In this document: positions 1 to 12,536 of the stretch, piece after piece | How the letters are laid out: each line of letters begins with the position of its first letter | Position numbering within the stretch: the first letter of the stretch is position 1 | NCBI GenBank assembly: GCA_034440575.1 | Contig: JAOTOL010001641.1 | Span: 1,913,501 to 1,977,500 of the forward strand | Direction of reading: 5' to 3' | DNA: 64,000 nucleotides | Source: Imbricaverruca yamaguchii | Lineage: Eukaryota > Arthropoda > Thecostraca > Neoverrucidae | The notes under the pieces: model-generated | Databases searched by the model: none | What the model was told of the DNA's origin: nothing | What the model saw: the letters and a program-made list of their open reading frames with translations, nothing else | Program-made: the position numbers and the translations under genes

Positions 1-3000
1 GATCCTGCAGTCTTATCGGGTGCCGACTACCAGCACAGCAATGTAGCACCGGCCTCTCTGACTCAGATATGGTTCCTCTTCCTGGGGTATGGCTTCTTTG
101 TCTAAGATATGGTTCGTTTGCCTCATATAATGTTTATTTGCCTGAGATTTGGTTTCTCTGTCGGAAATGTGATTCCTCTGCTTGAGATATGGTTCCTCTG
201 GCGGGGTTGCGTAGTGACACGTGCTTCTTGGTCAGTTTGGGAAAGTCAGTTAGTTCGCGGACGCATGAGCTACCTGACCTAACCTAACCTAATCAGTCTG
301 GTAAAGTGATGCAATTTGCCGGCGCATGAAACACAAAGATGAGTGGACAGGATGCAATGTGGGAGGGAATGATGGTTTGGGTTCAGCTCGGTTCACGATG
401 ACAGTTATTGGAATGCCGTGGACTAGTGTTAACAATTTACAACAGCCAGATGCTCTAATCTGCTTTGTGAAAAGCCGCAGGGGTGCTATGGCTGGATGAT
501 TTCTGGATGCTTCTTCATCAAATTTCGCAGTATAAATTTGATGCATGCCTTCAAACAAGGAGGCGGAGCCCCGTCTAACAATATTTGGTTCAGGATCCGC
601 TACAATTGACAGCAATGAAGATTATTCCGAATCTTTCGAGCTCACCCTCACCCCCTCCACACCCCACCCCAGTAATATATAGGCAATACAAAGTCGACGT
701 GGCGTTTGTGGCGCAGGTGACTCGCACATGTAGCTGTTTATTTATGTTGCTTTTTATTCACACCTTGATCACAATGTTTCGTCTAATGTATTGCCTGCTC
801 AAAGGTAGTTGCCCAGCAACTAAATATTCCAGATTATTTTGTAGTCGATAAGAATCGAGCAGCGACTATTCACTCGAAGCGAATTTCACATTACAGTTTG
901 CACTTTTTTCACGTGTATTAAGCACGAGAGCTTAGTTCAAATCAACAATTGCTTTGATGTCCATAAATATTTAGGGTCCACGACTACTTGGAAAAAGATC
1001 AAGTGGAACAGTACTGTCAACTAGGTCAACTTTTTGAGCATTTTTAGCCCCTTTTCATCCATATAAACTTCACTGACGTTTTACTGGCTTGTAATGTCAT
1101 TTCAAGCCGTTTTGGGGGGGGATGGGGTGAGAAGAATGATCAAATTTTGGAAACTGTCTTGAAAGAAGCGAAAACGTAATTTATTGATTAACTATTTATT
1201 GCGCACCCTGAGCAGCACGTGGATAGTCTGATCACGTGGGGGTGGAATGGGGGAGGGGTCGCGATCTAATTGGCTAGATGATGCCTTGGTCATCATATGC
1301 TATGCCATAATAAGGGCGTGTGACATTCTTGGGTTGCTTTAATCCACTGGTGCAATACAAACTCGCGTGTCCAATAAAACCTTGCTGTTTAACCATGAAG
1401 AAGAAATTGTGTAAGAGATGCATGTTTTTGTTTTTGCCAACCCAACTCCACTTTAATATAAATGAAGTCAGGATGGTTGTTTGGGTGGCTTTATGCTCCA
1501 GGGTCCTATGCTCCGTAGTTTAGTTTGTCGCATGATCCTGGCCGCACCATCCAATCCGGGAACTCCAGTTCAACGGCAAAGTTTTCAGCTGGAGTTGTAC
1601 GGTGCCGTTAATGCAGGTTAAAACACGGCCGCTCAGTCGTCGCGTCCCCATCCTTACCAGGCCATATGCCATCTAATACTCGCAGCCGAAGGCTATGACG
1701 GCGTGTGAAGTGGCCAGGACCTCGTATTGCCAGGACAGTGGAGGCAATTGCAGGCCGGCGTTCTAACTAACTGGGCTAGCGGATCGGCTTCAATTTTGAA
1801 CCCCGGCAAAAAAATATGCGACGGGAGATGCTTTTATTTCACAAATCAGTAGCCGGCAAATATGCGGCGTTCCTTCTCAGTGAATGTGGTTTTTGTTTGT
1901 ATTTCAGTGATGTCCGCACCAGTGAAATAAAAACGTCGTATTTGTGGTGTCTGTATGACTTATAGGCAGGGGCGGATCTAGGATTTTCTTAAGGGGATCA
2001 GCCGAAAATGTGTGTAAAGAAAAAGAACATTCTCGCGCCCCATTCAGCGCGCGAAGCCCGCCGAATCATCATCGTCATGCCGTTTAGGGTAATCAGACTT
2101 ACGAATTTATTCAGCATCTTCTCAGGTTTTGTGTGGTACTAATCTCAAAATGTATCGTTTGATCTAGTATATTTTTGTTGCTAAGGGTGGGGAATTCGTT
2201 ATGCTTCTGCTTATAGCGATATTTTCATTGTTTTTGCGACATGTCTCCACCACCACATACTTCTATGTGAGCTGGAGTTGAATGCCTTGAACGCTCTCAC
2301 CGTTAGCACGCATTCGGTCAGTTCCAAGATTGACGAGCCAAATGGTATGGTATGCAGTTTCCGTAGCGACATTGCATTGCATTTCGACAGTCGGGCGCGA
2401 TAGACCGAGCATTGGGTGAAACCGCGCTAATTATTGGGCCGTCGTTGCAGGATGTCCACTTCCCTAGGCCATTTATGTTGTGTAATCGAGTGGGTTTGGC
2501 ATATATACCTGCCAGTACTGTGGCAGGCCGCAGCGGATGTACGGACACGATTCCAGAGCTATTTCGCCGTTAACTGATGCCGCTGTGCTGGGCTGTGTTG
2601 TCCTAATTCTCACCCTTGCCCGGAGCGACATGTGGATGCTTTTCACAGACATATGCGACCAATTTCCACCCCTTGGGAACGCTGCAAACGGAGATGTTCA
2701 GTGTGCAGGCCGGCAGCCTGCAAACTCTTAGACGCAGCCCAGGTTAGGATCGTGAGACTGTTTCAGTTGGGTTAAGTGTTTCTCGATAACAGCTGAAAAC
2801 TTCTAGAAAACAAACAAGAAGTAATCACCAACCACAATGCTTCTAAATTATTCCTCATGACAAAATGTGTCAAATTCCACGACATATATTATTACAACCT
2901 CCCAACGCGCAAGCATCGTAATTGGTTTCATGTGTAGTTAGTTGGCATAACAGTGTTCTAGTCGTATTGCGACTTGCTGGAACGGACAACGGCTAGGAAA

Positions 3001-3150
3001 CAACGTCGGTAAATGTTTTGATGGAATATTTCTGTCTGCTCTTTTAGCTTCTGCTGATAATTGTGTAGCTACAGTAAAGCTAACCACGATATTAAGCTGT
3101 TCTTTTTCGTCTTCGGAAATCGTAAGACATGGGAAGTTAACGAAAGCTTG
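1..3150. other. No supported gene; unique-looking DNA
   Basis: Only short chance open frames occur and none resembles a known family. A CCTAACCTAACCTAA motif lies near 275-292. A phrase beginning GGGGCGGATCTAGGATTTT near 1969, like the start of some invertebrate DNA transposons, has no matching inverted end that I can see. Confidence 0.5.
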
Positions 3151-3156
3151 CCTTGG

Positions 3157-3474
3157 CTAGGGCATGGGGACCAACTCCGCGGAGATCACACAGCGTCTTT
3201 CTAATGGTTTTTCTACGATATATTTATGAAGTGATATCTGAAGATCAAGTGCTTCATTGGCTTCATCACTCAAGTCGTCGTCTACGTTGATGCTTTCGTA
3301 AGATGAGTTATGACCCGATAGTTCTCCTCCCCGTTGGTGGATGGTTTTCCTCTTTTCTTTTATCTCACTCGTAACCAGGTATCTTCGAAGCTCCAGTGTG
3401 AATTCTTCTCGACCTACTGCTTCATTGTTTTGGCTGATACTAGATAAATTTAGCAGCAAATTATTTTGGTGCAA
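3157..3474 (-). CDS. Unrecognised open frame, 105 codons
   Basis: An open minus-strand frame with a mixed, acidic-to-basic composition (a serine/aspartate-rich centre followed by a lysine/arginine-rich end). I do not recognise a family. It lies on the same strand as the frames at 3829-4398 and 4839-5099, so it could be an exon of the same unknown gene, but I see no decisive splice pairing. A chance open frame is quite possible. Confidence 0.15.
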   Translation of the reverse strand: MHQNNLLLNLSSISQNNEAVGREEFTLELRRYLVTSEIKEKRKTIHQRGGELSGHNSSYESINVDDDLSDEANEALDLQISLHKYIVEKPLERRCVISAELVPMP

Positions 3475-3828
3475 GTTTCATTGAAGACCATAAGCGCAAA
3501 GCTGGCCATTGTATTTAATGGGACTTGCTTAAAAGCTGGCCAATTGTATTTATATATAAATACACAAACACAATGGGCAGTCCATGTGTAAAAAATATCC
3601 CATTTTTAAAAAAAAATGTGATGTAAAAAAAAAAAAAAAAAAGGGACTTGCTATGGCGAAATCCTTTTTTTCCAACTCGGTTCGCCACTTATAAGTACTA
3701 TTATCGTTCGGCAGTATCGTTGCTCTAGCTAATCAGCTTGCGAATTGTTCCCACTCCACAAAAAACGGTTATACGTAAACATATTGGCGTCCAGCAACGT
3801 CGACCACATTGCTGGTAAATATCGAATA

Positions 3829-4398
3829 TCACTCGAGGCTCTTTTCGTAAGAGGTGGTCTTCGGTTCGTCTGGAAGACACTGATAGATGTTAATATCATA
3901 AGAGGCATTAATCGATGCGAGATATTCTGCGAGATACTCAGCTTCTACGACAGTTTTATCCTTTGTCTCGGCTGCGTTGGTTGTCGTATAGCCTTCCGTC
4001 AACATATCAATCTGTGTGGCTGGATCTTCTGTCCGTTCCAGTGCTGAACCATCATGCGATCCAGTATTGATACCGGGTGAACTGGCTAGAAATAAGTTCA
4101 GAGACGTGAGTATTTGATGCTGGAGAGTCCAAAGTGCACATTTTATTGCCGTCACACATTTTCCAGTGCCAAATATACCTTCGTATGTGCTTTTAGAGAG
4201 ATAATCGTCCAGAACTGGGAGAGTCCATTCGACAGGCGCATGTTGTGTTCGAAGCGCTAGCCATGCGCAGAACTGCCGTCTGGTGCGTTCCAGACGACGA
4301 CCAGTACGGCCACGACGTGGTTGGTGAGACGTTGGTGGTGCTGAGTGAAGTTGCTGGTCCGCGTCGTCAGCACTACAGCAGGATGCTGATTCCAACAC
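3829..4398 (-). CDS. Unrecognised open frame, 189 codons
   Basis: This is the longest non-repetitive minus-strand frame in the first 12 kb. The N-terminal third is arginine/histidine-rich and overlaps a GC-rich stretch, the middle is leucine-rich and compact, and the C-terminal third is acidic. No family motif is recognised. Composition of the middle and end is protein-like rather than simple repeat. It may be part of a gene with the frame at 4839-5099. Confidence is low because no conserved domain or convincing splice site was found. Confidence 0.2.
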   Translation of the reverse strand: MLESASCCSADDADQQLHSAPPTSHQPRRGRTGRRLERTRRQFCAWLALRTQHAPVEWTLPVLDDYLSKSTYEGIFGTGKCVTAIKCALWTLQHQILTSLNLFLASSPGINTGSHDGSALERTEDPATQIDMLTEGYTTTNAAETKDKTVVEAEYLAEYLASINASYDINIYQCLPDEPKTTSYEKSLE

Positions 4399-4838
4399 CT
4401 GCGGTGAGTGATGGTGCCAGCTACCCGAGCGAGGTGAGAGCCGGGCGTTGGTTTCCCGAGCGAGGTCAGAGCCGGTGCCTTGTCACGGGCGCGCGGCTGG
4501 TGCAGGCCATGAGAAGCGCCGCAAGCCGTGCCAGCGGGCGGCCTCACCTGGACCGCCTGCTCGCCGGCTGATAACGAGCAGCGCTAGTGACACGAGGCTG
4601 CCGCTGACAGCTGCTAAGTCGGCTCTGAGAAAATCTCTCCAGTTATACTGGCAATTGCTGCGTCACGCTTTCACTTTACATACTCTTGGCGGATTGAGCA
4701 ATTTGTTTTCTGGATAATGAACCAAAATACACACGAATAGATAGGGCGTCGAATGAAAAGACGCCGATACGATGCTTTTGTTAGGTTTGTATATGGTAGA
4801 GGAAATATATCCAGATACTGGAAAAGTTTTCGTAGCAG

Positions 4839-5099
4839 TCAGGTATCTGTGCTGGAACTGGAATGTTTGATCAAGGTTCGATAGCAAGAAAATAACGAGC
4901 ATGAACCAACTGATGTCGTTGTACTATTGTAGTCGGGATGGCTCTGAACGTACGCCGTGGAATTAAATGTGCAGGATGATGCCTGTTCGACACTGATCTG
5001 AGACTCACCGGTATCCACGGTGCTCATAAGGTGCCCTAACGCATAATGTGAGCCAAACCTTTGAATGAACAGCTCCACTTCCTTTTTCGGCAAATCTCT
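4839..5099 (-). CDS. Possible MACPF/perforin-like exon fragment
   Basis: The frame opens just after an AG (reading CTCAATAG on the minus strand) and begins DLPKKEVELFIQRFGSHY. The F-x3-F-G-S-H-Y spacing resembles the membrane-attack-complex/perforin signature, an aromatic residue followed by F/Y-G-T-H-F/Y, and helical acidic/basic residues precede it as in that family. The following 60 residues are Ser/Thr-rich with two cysteines and do not clearly match the fold. A single motif is weak evidence. If real, this would be an internal exon of a secreted or pore-forming-like protein of which no other exon is confidently identified here. Confidence 0.22.
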   Translation of the reverse strand, partial: RDLPKKEVELFIQRFGSHYALGHLMSTVDTGESQISVEQASSCTFNSTAYVQSHPDYNSTTTSVGSCSLFSCYRTLIKHSSSSTDT

Positions 5100-5429
5100 A
5101 TTGAGTCATGGTGAGAAGCTGATACAACCATCTGAATGACGGATCTCTTGTGCAAGGTCCTCTCCAAGTGTTTGCGCCGATGTCCAACAGGCTGGTTTTC
5201 CAGTCGGCCGCCGCGGGACCTGGGTGGACTCCTGTCCCAGTCCTTGTCTTGCTGCTAAAATGCTCGTGATACCGTGAGCTTAGCCACGCACCAACGGAAC
5301 AATCCGTCGGGCCCATCCGCCATCTTGACGGTAGCTCTAGCTGATTAAGTAAGGAACTATGATGTGGGTGGTCATGATCAGTATGCTGTGTAATAATCAT
5401 AAAATAACCCTTCTGTGGGCCATACATAA

Positions 5430-6900
5430 AAGTAAGCTATAGCAACGTATTGTCGATGTTAATGGCTATCGATGTTGCCAACCGTGATTTGTGAAACAGC
5501 TCCTATCGTCGGGTACATTTACGCCATGGCTACTCGCAGGCTGCATTCAAGCCTGCTGATTCGCAACATCAAGTTATTTTTTCAATCGCTATGCTTGTAG
5601 AGTATGCTGAATTTGAACCCGACGTCCAAGAGGAGTCGTCATTCTTATGCATACGTGAGATGGGCTAGAACAGCTGTCCCTACATCGTGTCAATTTGGAA
5701 CTGACTTAAATAATGCACCTGAGGTGAAGAGATGAACAGGTCGTTCAGCCCACTGGCCGACTGACCTATGCTTCATAGCATATGCTGGTTTAAGGCAATT
5801 TATCGTGAAAAAAAAATTAAATAAAATGGGTAGAATAATGGGATGACACGGCGTACATTATTAAGTCAGATTAAATCTGGGTGCTGCATGACACCATAGA
5901 TCACTGTATTTCAATACATTCAAATATGTACTCCACATGAGTGCGAAATGCCGAAAGCGGAGCTGAATGCACCAAAAGAACATTTCAAAACAGTGTCGAA
6001 ATCGAAGAGACCTAGCTTCCAAGGTCTCGTGGTAATCTTGCCGACAAGGCACTCCACTGGTTACCTGGTGGTGCTTAACGATCGGCGGTGTGATGGCACA
6101 CTAGTGAGTTATCTCCAGAAGCTATGTGCGGCTGGACGATTTATCTTCCCAGCGTTTACGAAGTTTGAGTGTCATCGCTATGAATATTTTATGCATAGTT
6201 TGATAAGTCGGTAGCATCATCAATCTGAAATCGCCCGACGTCGCTGGTTGATTCATTTCACGTTATACTCTGGCTTGGAAATAAAGGCTATTTCGTGCCC
6301 AAATTGAAATGCGGCAACTAGTTTGATGTACGTTGATCTTTATTCAATACTCCCGAAGCATAGTGCTTAGCATAACAAGCATATGCCACTTAGACGAAAT
6401 CACCACAAAGTAGAATGCATAGCGATGCATGCATTCCAGTCAAAGGATGAAACCTTCCCAGAAGACATCGTGGAATAGAAATGGTGGAACAGAAACGTTT
6501 ACGAATCCGGCGAATTAGTAGGCTGTGTCCTGAGAGGTGGGATGCTATAACCGTACGGGATGCAAAAGGCGCGAAATGTGCAATGCAAGGCATATTATTT
6601 TGGGGAAAACTTCGCGAATTGTACACTTTTTTTGGAAGGGAATAGCAGCCCTGCCCATGGGTGGAGATTCAGAGTGTATCTGAGGAGGCGGGTAGTGACC
6701 CCCGAGCTCGAGAACTGCGACCCCCGAGGTGCATGGGATCGCTTATATTGCATTTTATTATCCTTGGAGCGTGGTAAATGCAAGTTCTCTAATAGTTACG
6801 TATTGGGCTCGACCTTGCTAAAACAAAGTTCCGTAATCTGGGGAGTGTTCCTGATACGGGTTGGACCCACATTGTTTTTTTTTTTAACACTACCATCTCT
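5430..6900. other. No supported gene
   Basis: Short overlapping open frames on both strands (up to 127 codons) show no recognisable motif, codon pattern or splice context. No tandem repeat stands out. Confidence 0.4.
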
Positions 6901-7160
6901 GGTACCATCTAGTACCATCTCCGGTACCACCAAGCTGGAGTAGCTGTCATCTCAGCTACCGCTGGGACGACTGGGGCTGCTGGGACAGCCGTTACCGTCG
7001 AGACAACCGTGTCCGCTGGAGCGGCTGTCACGGCTGAGACGGCCATGCCCTCACCCCCTGCGCGGTCGCCGCCGCTAAAATAACCTTCGCCCATGAAGCG
7101 AACGTCGCCCATGAGACGTCCGTCGCCACCGAGACAGCCGTCGCCGTTGGGACGGCCACC
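6880..7160. repeat. Degenerate GC-rich short tandem repeats
   Basis: Runs of related words (GGTACCATCT three times near 6900, then repeated variants of GCTGTCACGGCTGAGACGGC and GACGTCCGTCGCC) make an imperfect array. A 111-codon minus-strand frame across it is Val/Ala/Gly-rich and is best explained by the repeat. Confidence 0.45.
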
Positions 7161-7249
7161 ATCGGCGTTCGAGCAGGTGACGCAGCAAGTGACAGTACTT
7201 ATTCGGAGGTGATGTGGATCATGCATGGCCCCCGAAGGGGGCATATATG

Positions 7250-9130
7250 ACCATCAAAGAGGATCATTCCATAGCCCTCTCGATCCTTAAGCTGTCCTCA
7301 CCAGCACCTGAAGCCCTCTTTAGACCATGTGATGCACTGATCAGCCCTCATGGAACCCTGCCTAACCCTCAAGGGTATCCTTGCATTCAGGCAGGCCTCT
7401 CTGGCACTCGAGGGCTCTCTCCACCCCGCATGGCTCTCTCTCCCTCTCTCTGTCTTTTAGGAGCTCTTCCCATTTCCCGGCAGTATGCTGGCTCTCAAGG
7501 ACATCTTTGCTCTGGGGCTGACCCTCAGTGTTTTCACAAACAACACCAAGTCTAAAATACTCTTTTAGCTATCAGATGGCTCCTATCCCTCAAGTATCCG
7601 CCCAAAATCTCAGATGCATGCATGGGTGAAGTTTGATAATTATTGATTGGGCGCAATGCATGGGGGTAATGGGTGCTGACGAATCTGTGTGTGGGGTCAA
7701 TCCACAAAAGTCCCATGTTAAGAGAACAAGAAGTTGATGGAGCCAAGGCAAGAAGATGGTGGGGCCCAGATCCTATAAAAGCATATGAAACTTCACACCC
7801 TGGGGAATCCCAGTTCACTCATATCTGCCTCTCCGGGCCTCATTCAACCGACAGAGGCCCTTTGCTGCTTTTAGGTGTCCCTTCCAGTCCTCTGCAACCT
7901 TGTTTAGCCTCCAGAGGCATCCAGCTCCGAGATACACCTTATAATGTCTAACAATTATCGCCAGCTCTCAGAATTTTCCTTAGCTTTTAGCGACCACTCT
8001 TCATCTTTCAGGTTTCCTCCAAAACTTTAGGACATCCCAGTTTAGTTCTCTCCAAATCACAGGGGTCCTGTTCAACCCCCAGGGACCCTTTCAAGTTCTC
8101 GACAGCCTTTCTGACTAGCAATGGCGTTCTCGCTCTGTGCTCTGTGTTCTGACTCTCCGTGTCCCTCACAGCCAACGTTAGCTCTTAGGAACTCTTTGGT
8201 TTTTAGGTGGTCCTGCTCTTCTCCTTAAGACCCTATCCAAACCTCTTGGACATCTTAGTCATGTGCTCTCTAGCGCTCAGTAGCACTTTTCCATCACCAG
8301 GGGCCCTCTCCATCTGGTAGGTATCCAGTGCTATCCCGGCCTGTCTGACTTCAATCATTTTCTATCTCCTAAGCTGGCTTTCAAAACTACTCACAACCAT
8401 CGATAGCATTAGGGACCCTTCTTAGCTCTCAGGGGCTCTGTTAGCCTTCAGGGCCCTCTTAACTTACTAGGAGCCCTTCCCAGGTACCGACAGCTTGTGT
8501 TTTGTTTCAGGGACATCGGAGCTGTGCGTCGGGCCCTCGGTGTACGTCACAACGATAGCAGACTCACAGGGAGCTCTCAGGGCCCCTGTTCATCCCTCAG
8601 GGACACTTTGCAACCTCAGACATTGCAGTCCAGTCCTCTCTGGCTTTCAGGGTTCCTCTTCAGCCGTCAGGTTCTCGAAGATTTTAGGGGTGGCTACTTC
8701 TGCTGCTTTTAAGTGATCACAGTCCTCAATAATCCTGTCAAACGTTTATCTCAGATTTATTGTAGCTCTGAGATGAATCCTCACTATTCCTCTTCAGCTT
8801 GTGAGTGAGTGCCCGCCTCCCCCTCCCGATGGGAGCCTTATTCATCTCTCAGGGGCTATTCAAAGTCCCTAGAGCATCCCAGCCCTCTCTGGCCCTCAGA
8901 CACTCTGTTTTTCCTTAGGGACCTCAGGACCCTGTTTATTCCTCAGCTGTTGAGGATCCTTTTCAGCCGAGATGGCCCTTTCCAGCTGGCATGGACATTC
9001 CCGATCTCAATAAATCCCTCTAATCTCTTGACCACCGCATCTTATAGAACTTGGACATTCCAATCCCCTCCACGGATCTCAGGGATTGTGGCTTCTGCAC
9101 CAAAACGCCTCTCGTTTTCATAGCATAGCA
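7250..9130. repeat. Long degenerate pyrimidine-rich array with CTCTCAGGG-like core
   Basis: About 1.9 kb of C/T-rich DNA on the plus strand in which CTCTCAGGG, CCTCAGGGAC, CTTTTAGG and similar phrases return roughly every 30-40 bases. Spacing and sequence are poorly conserved, as in an old minisatellite. Every core looks like a 3' splice site (polypyrimidine then AG/G). No protein frame is recognisable. Confidence 0.5.
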
Positions 9131-10140
9131 ACATGAGAGGATTATGCTGTGCGGTTGGGCCATGTGTGTCATGACATGTCTTATATCTGCCGTATGTAGT
9201 ATTGCTGACATTTCCGTTTTTTAACAGACTTCATGCGAAATCCCTTGCATGATTTTCATCTAATCATGATTTTCATCTTATCGGAATTGTACTTTTATGT
9301 CATTGGTTTTTCAATATTCATATGAGGAGAAAAATGTACCAAAGACCGCAAGTCCACATCACTTTCAAATCCAGCATCTTTGATTTAACATTATCAATTA
9401 TTTTCTCAGTTGCTAATCTAACGGTTACTGTGTATTCCGAATTCGTATAGATATATCAGGCTGTGCTAAATAGCTCGGGACCAGATGATCCTACACTAAT
9501 ATCAGACACGAGTGCCAAAACCTCGCATTAGCCCTGATCCTGTCTCCTGAGTCCCCAGCAAAGTTCAGAAAAAAACAGACCGAATATACGACGACTATAA
9601 AATATTTGGCCAAAAATGTCATCCCTGTTCCAACATACCAGCTACCACTTCGGTACGATAAATACGATTATACATTTTCATGGCACACCAATATGCAGAA
9701 TTGTGGCTTTGGATCTTGTGATTGTATTTGTATTACACGTGACCTGCTATGATTTGCTTATAGCCACAATGTCAAGTCAAGCACTCCAAAATTTCGAACC
9801 ACTAAAAACGTAACCAACGGGGTCATTGTTGGAGAATTGCACACATGTTCCGGGAGACTTCATCATTGGGTACAGCCGGCTTTGGAAGCGTTGAAAGATG
9901 CTTTCCCATGGGTTCTATGTTAGTCCTTCGGGTGTTCACTAGCTTTTAATGGTACACAGGGACACACAAATACAATAATCCACCCATGAAGGTGGAAGAA
10001 CTCCATAAGAAATCCTCCACTGCATAAGAAATCCTGCACACTTTCAATCTCCAATAATGATTACAGTGAAACATATATAAATAGGGCAAGCAGGTCCAAA
10101 ACAAACATTTCACTCGGGGAATTACACTTCGTGGCACCGG
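9130..10140. other. AT-rich spacer without visible gene
   Basis: AT-rich, no long open frame, no recognisable repeat family. Confidence 0.4.
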
Positions 10141-10171
10141 CGGCCCCACGTAGACGCGGTATTATTCGGTC

Positions 10172-10705
10172 CCGGCCTGCCGCAGCAGCCACGCCACATA
10201 CCACCTCCACATGTGTACCGTCTGAGACCCCTCGGTCCGTCGCAGCAGCCACGCCACATACCACCTCCACATGTGTACCGTCTGAGACCCCTCGGTCCGT
10301 CGCAGCAGCCACGCCACATACCACCTCCACATGTGTACCGTCTGAGACCCCTCGGTCCGTCGCAGCAGCCACGCCACATACCACCTTCACATGTGTACCG
10401 TCTGAGACCCCTCGGTCCGTCGCACCACATACCACCTCCACATGTGTACCGTCTGAGACCCCTCGGTCCGTCGCAGCAGCCACGCCACATACCACCTCCA
10501 CATGTGTACCGTCTGAGACCCCTCGGTCCGCCGCACCACATACCACCTCCACATGTATACCGTTTGAGGCCCCTCGGTCCGTCGCAGCAGCCACGCCACA
10601 TACCACCTTCACATGTGTACCGTCTGAGACCCCTCGGTCCGTCGCAGCAGCCACGCCACATACCACCTCCACATGTGTACCGCCTAAGGCCCCTCGGTCC
10701 GCATC
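10172..10705. repeat. 60-bp minisatellite, about 9 units
   Basis: Unit CATGTGTACCGTCTGAGACC plus CCTCGGTCCGTCGCAGCAGCCACGCC and ACATACCACCTCCA. Most units are 60 bp. At least two lack the same 12-bp GCAGCAGCCACG segment, giving 48 bp. Because both lengths are multiples of three and the unit lacks stops in several frames, long open frames appear on both strands; I do not call a gene. Confidence 0.9.
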
Positions 10706-10729
10706 ATAGTCGCCACTTGCAACACGCAC

Positions 10730-12400
10730 CACGAGCGTCCCACTCCCGCACAAATAGCGGCACCCCCAATGGTGTATGATGGTAACTGACCATCATGGGG
10801 TCAATCAGCATCGGCTCGGTCGGGGCCACCACCGACCGATTAGTGGAAAATCGCAGGAGGGCGCGATTTTCTCGCAATTGAATCACACGCCACTGTGAAA
10901 ATAATGTTCCTACATCACGGAGTGTCTAGATCCAAAGTTGTTAAACTTGAATTATTGGGGAGAGTGCCCATATTGCGCCTTGTGTCTCAAATGCGTCCAT
11001 GCTAAGAGATCGATAGCTGATGGCTCTATGCAACTTTTGAATGCATATTATGAACCACTGGGACTATCTCACTTTTCCAATCTGCAGTTTCAAAACAAAA
11101 TCAGAATACGCAAGCAGGAACGCATTGTTAAATTGTTGTTCTATTATTCTGAACACTCATGCTTACTTATTAGTTTTATCTAAGCCGGAACAAGACAGCG
11201 TATTTCATCATTGTGATCAGACATATTTTTTCTTCAGAGCAGCCTAAACGTGGCTACCTATACCCTAATTACGCCATGGGCATATTATATATGGGCGGAA
11301 TAGGAATCCTCCCCTTCCCCGCTATTTTGCTTTCAACTGCGCTGTATCAACGATACAAAACGGCGCCGTTGTTTCCGTCAGGTCAATGCAATTGTGTCCG
11401 AGGTGTGTCCTCAGGCATGTCGATGAGATTCCGGGGACAAATCCAAGGTAAACATTGCCAGAAATGGTAGTGAGAGCACCTCGATGGACTCATCACTTTT
11501 TTGGCCACGAGTATGGCCAGATGTGTTGAAATTCACTTGCATGCGAATATACAGTAGGCATGAAGGATGCGAACATCAATAACTATTTAATATTTAGCTA
11601 TGTTGCCGAGCGTCTGGATGAATCCCAACCACGGCTGAAGCATGATTGCGAATGTGCACTTCGCGAACAAGAGTATAAGGCGCATTGGAAGTTTCGCGAT
11701 CACTAGAGTTATTTGACTTTGAAAAGGTTGCTGATGAAACGAATAGCTTGCAATGACTTCTTGAATGCTAGTAAAGTTTATATTGGGTGCGCTCGCAGTC
11801 GCCAAGCTTCTGCGAATTATGCGCGATCCGGATGATGTCGACAACTTTTACTGGCTGCTTCTGAGATATTCCCAATTGCAAAAATCTCAGCACATGTTCC
11901 AGCCAGTATCTAGTAGCGAATTGACGGCACCCGAAGATATCCCGGTCTCTAGTTATGACCAATTCACTCCGGAAAGTTTGCGAGACTTTGGTGCAACAGA
12001 AAGTGTATGTAAGGGTCTCTTGCTATTGAACTTTCAGAATGAGATACTATCCCGTGCCATCATAGGATATGTATCCTTGCTGATGGCTTGAAACAGCCTT
12101 CCAGAGGTCAAAAAAAGCAAATGGTGGTCACCGACGGACCTATGTAGACCAATCTGGTCGCCGGAGGAAAATGTGCATTTTTATGGACGAGGACACGTTT
12201 TCGACGGCTCAACAGTGGCGAAGAAGTATAAAAACTAGAACCTTTTTATTTGGTCACCAGCCAAACTTGACCGACCGCAACGAGCGCCGTGTGGAACCCA
12301 CCATTTGCCTCGCAGGCCAACATTTTACCTCGTCGCTGCATGAGACATAAATATATTCGACAAAAAAAGTTCACAGCAGATTCACTGGGCATCTGACTCA
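10730..12400. other. No supported gene
   Basis: Non-repetitive DNA with short frames only. The best one (11765-12091, plus) has no recognised domain. The minus-strand AATAAA at 12245-12250 is a plausible polyadenylation signal for the hAT-like gene that ends at 12537. Confidence 0.4.
12245..12250 (-). terminator. Candidate polyadenylation signal of the hAT-like gene
   Basis: AATAAA on the minus strand, about 290 bases beyond the stop codon at 12537. It is the first good hexamer downstream. Position fits, nothing else proves it. Confidence 0.3.
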
Positions 12401-12407
12401 CCACACA

Positions 12408-12525
12408 GCAAACATGTCAGGCAGCAGATCCGCCAGGCTACACGTCAGGCAGCAGATCCGTAGGTAGTACATGCCAGGCAGCAGACCCGCTTGGTAGCAC
12501 AGCAGGCTCGTCAGGCAGCAACACG
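12408..12525. repeat. Imperfect ~30-bp tandem repeat in 3' flank
   Basis: Four diverged units built on GTCAGGCAGCAGATCCG lie just downstream of the stop codon of the hAT-like gene. Confidence 0.6.
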
Positions 12526-12536
12526 AAGCGCGATTT

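Noticed and set aside
1960..2020. Start of a DNA transposon (GGGGCGGATCTAGGATTTT)
   Set aside because: No inverted partner end was found in the window, so an element cannot be delimited.
10061..10779. Open frames of 180-230 codons
   Set aside because: Products of the 60-bp minisatellite; open in four frames at once.
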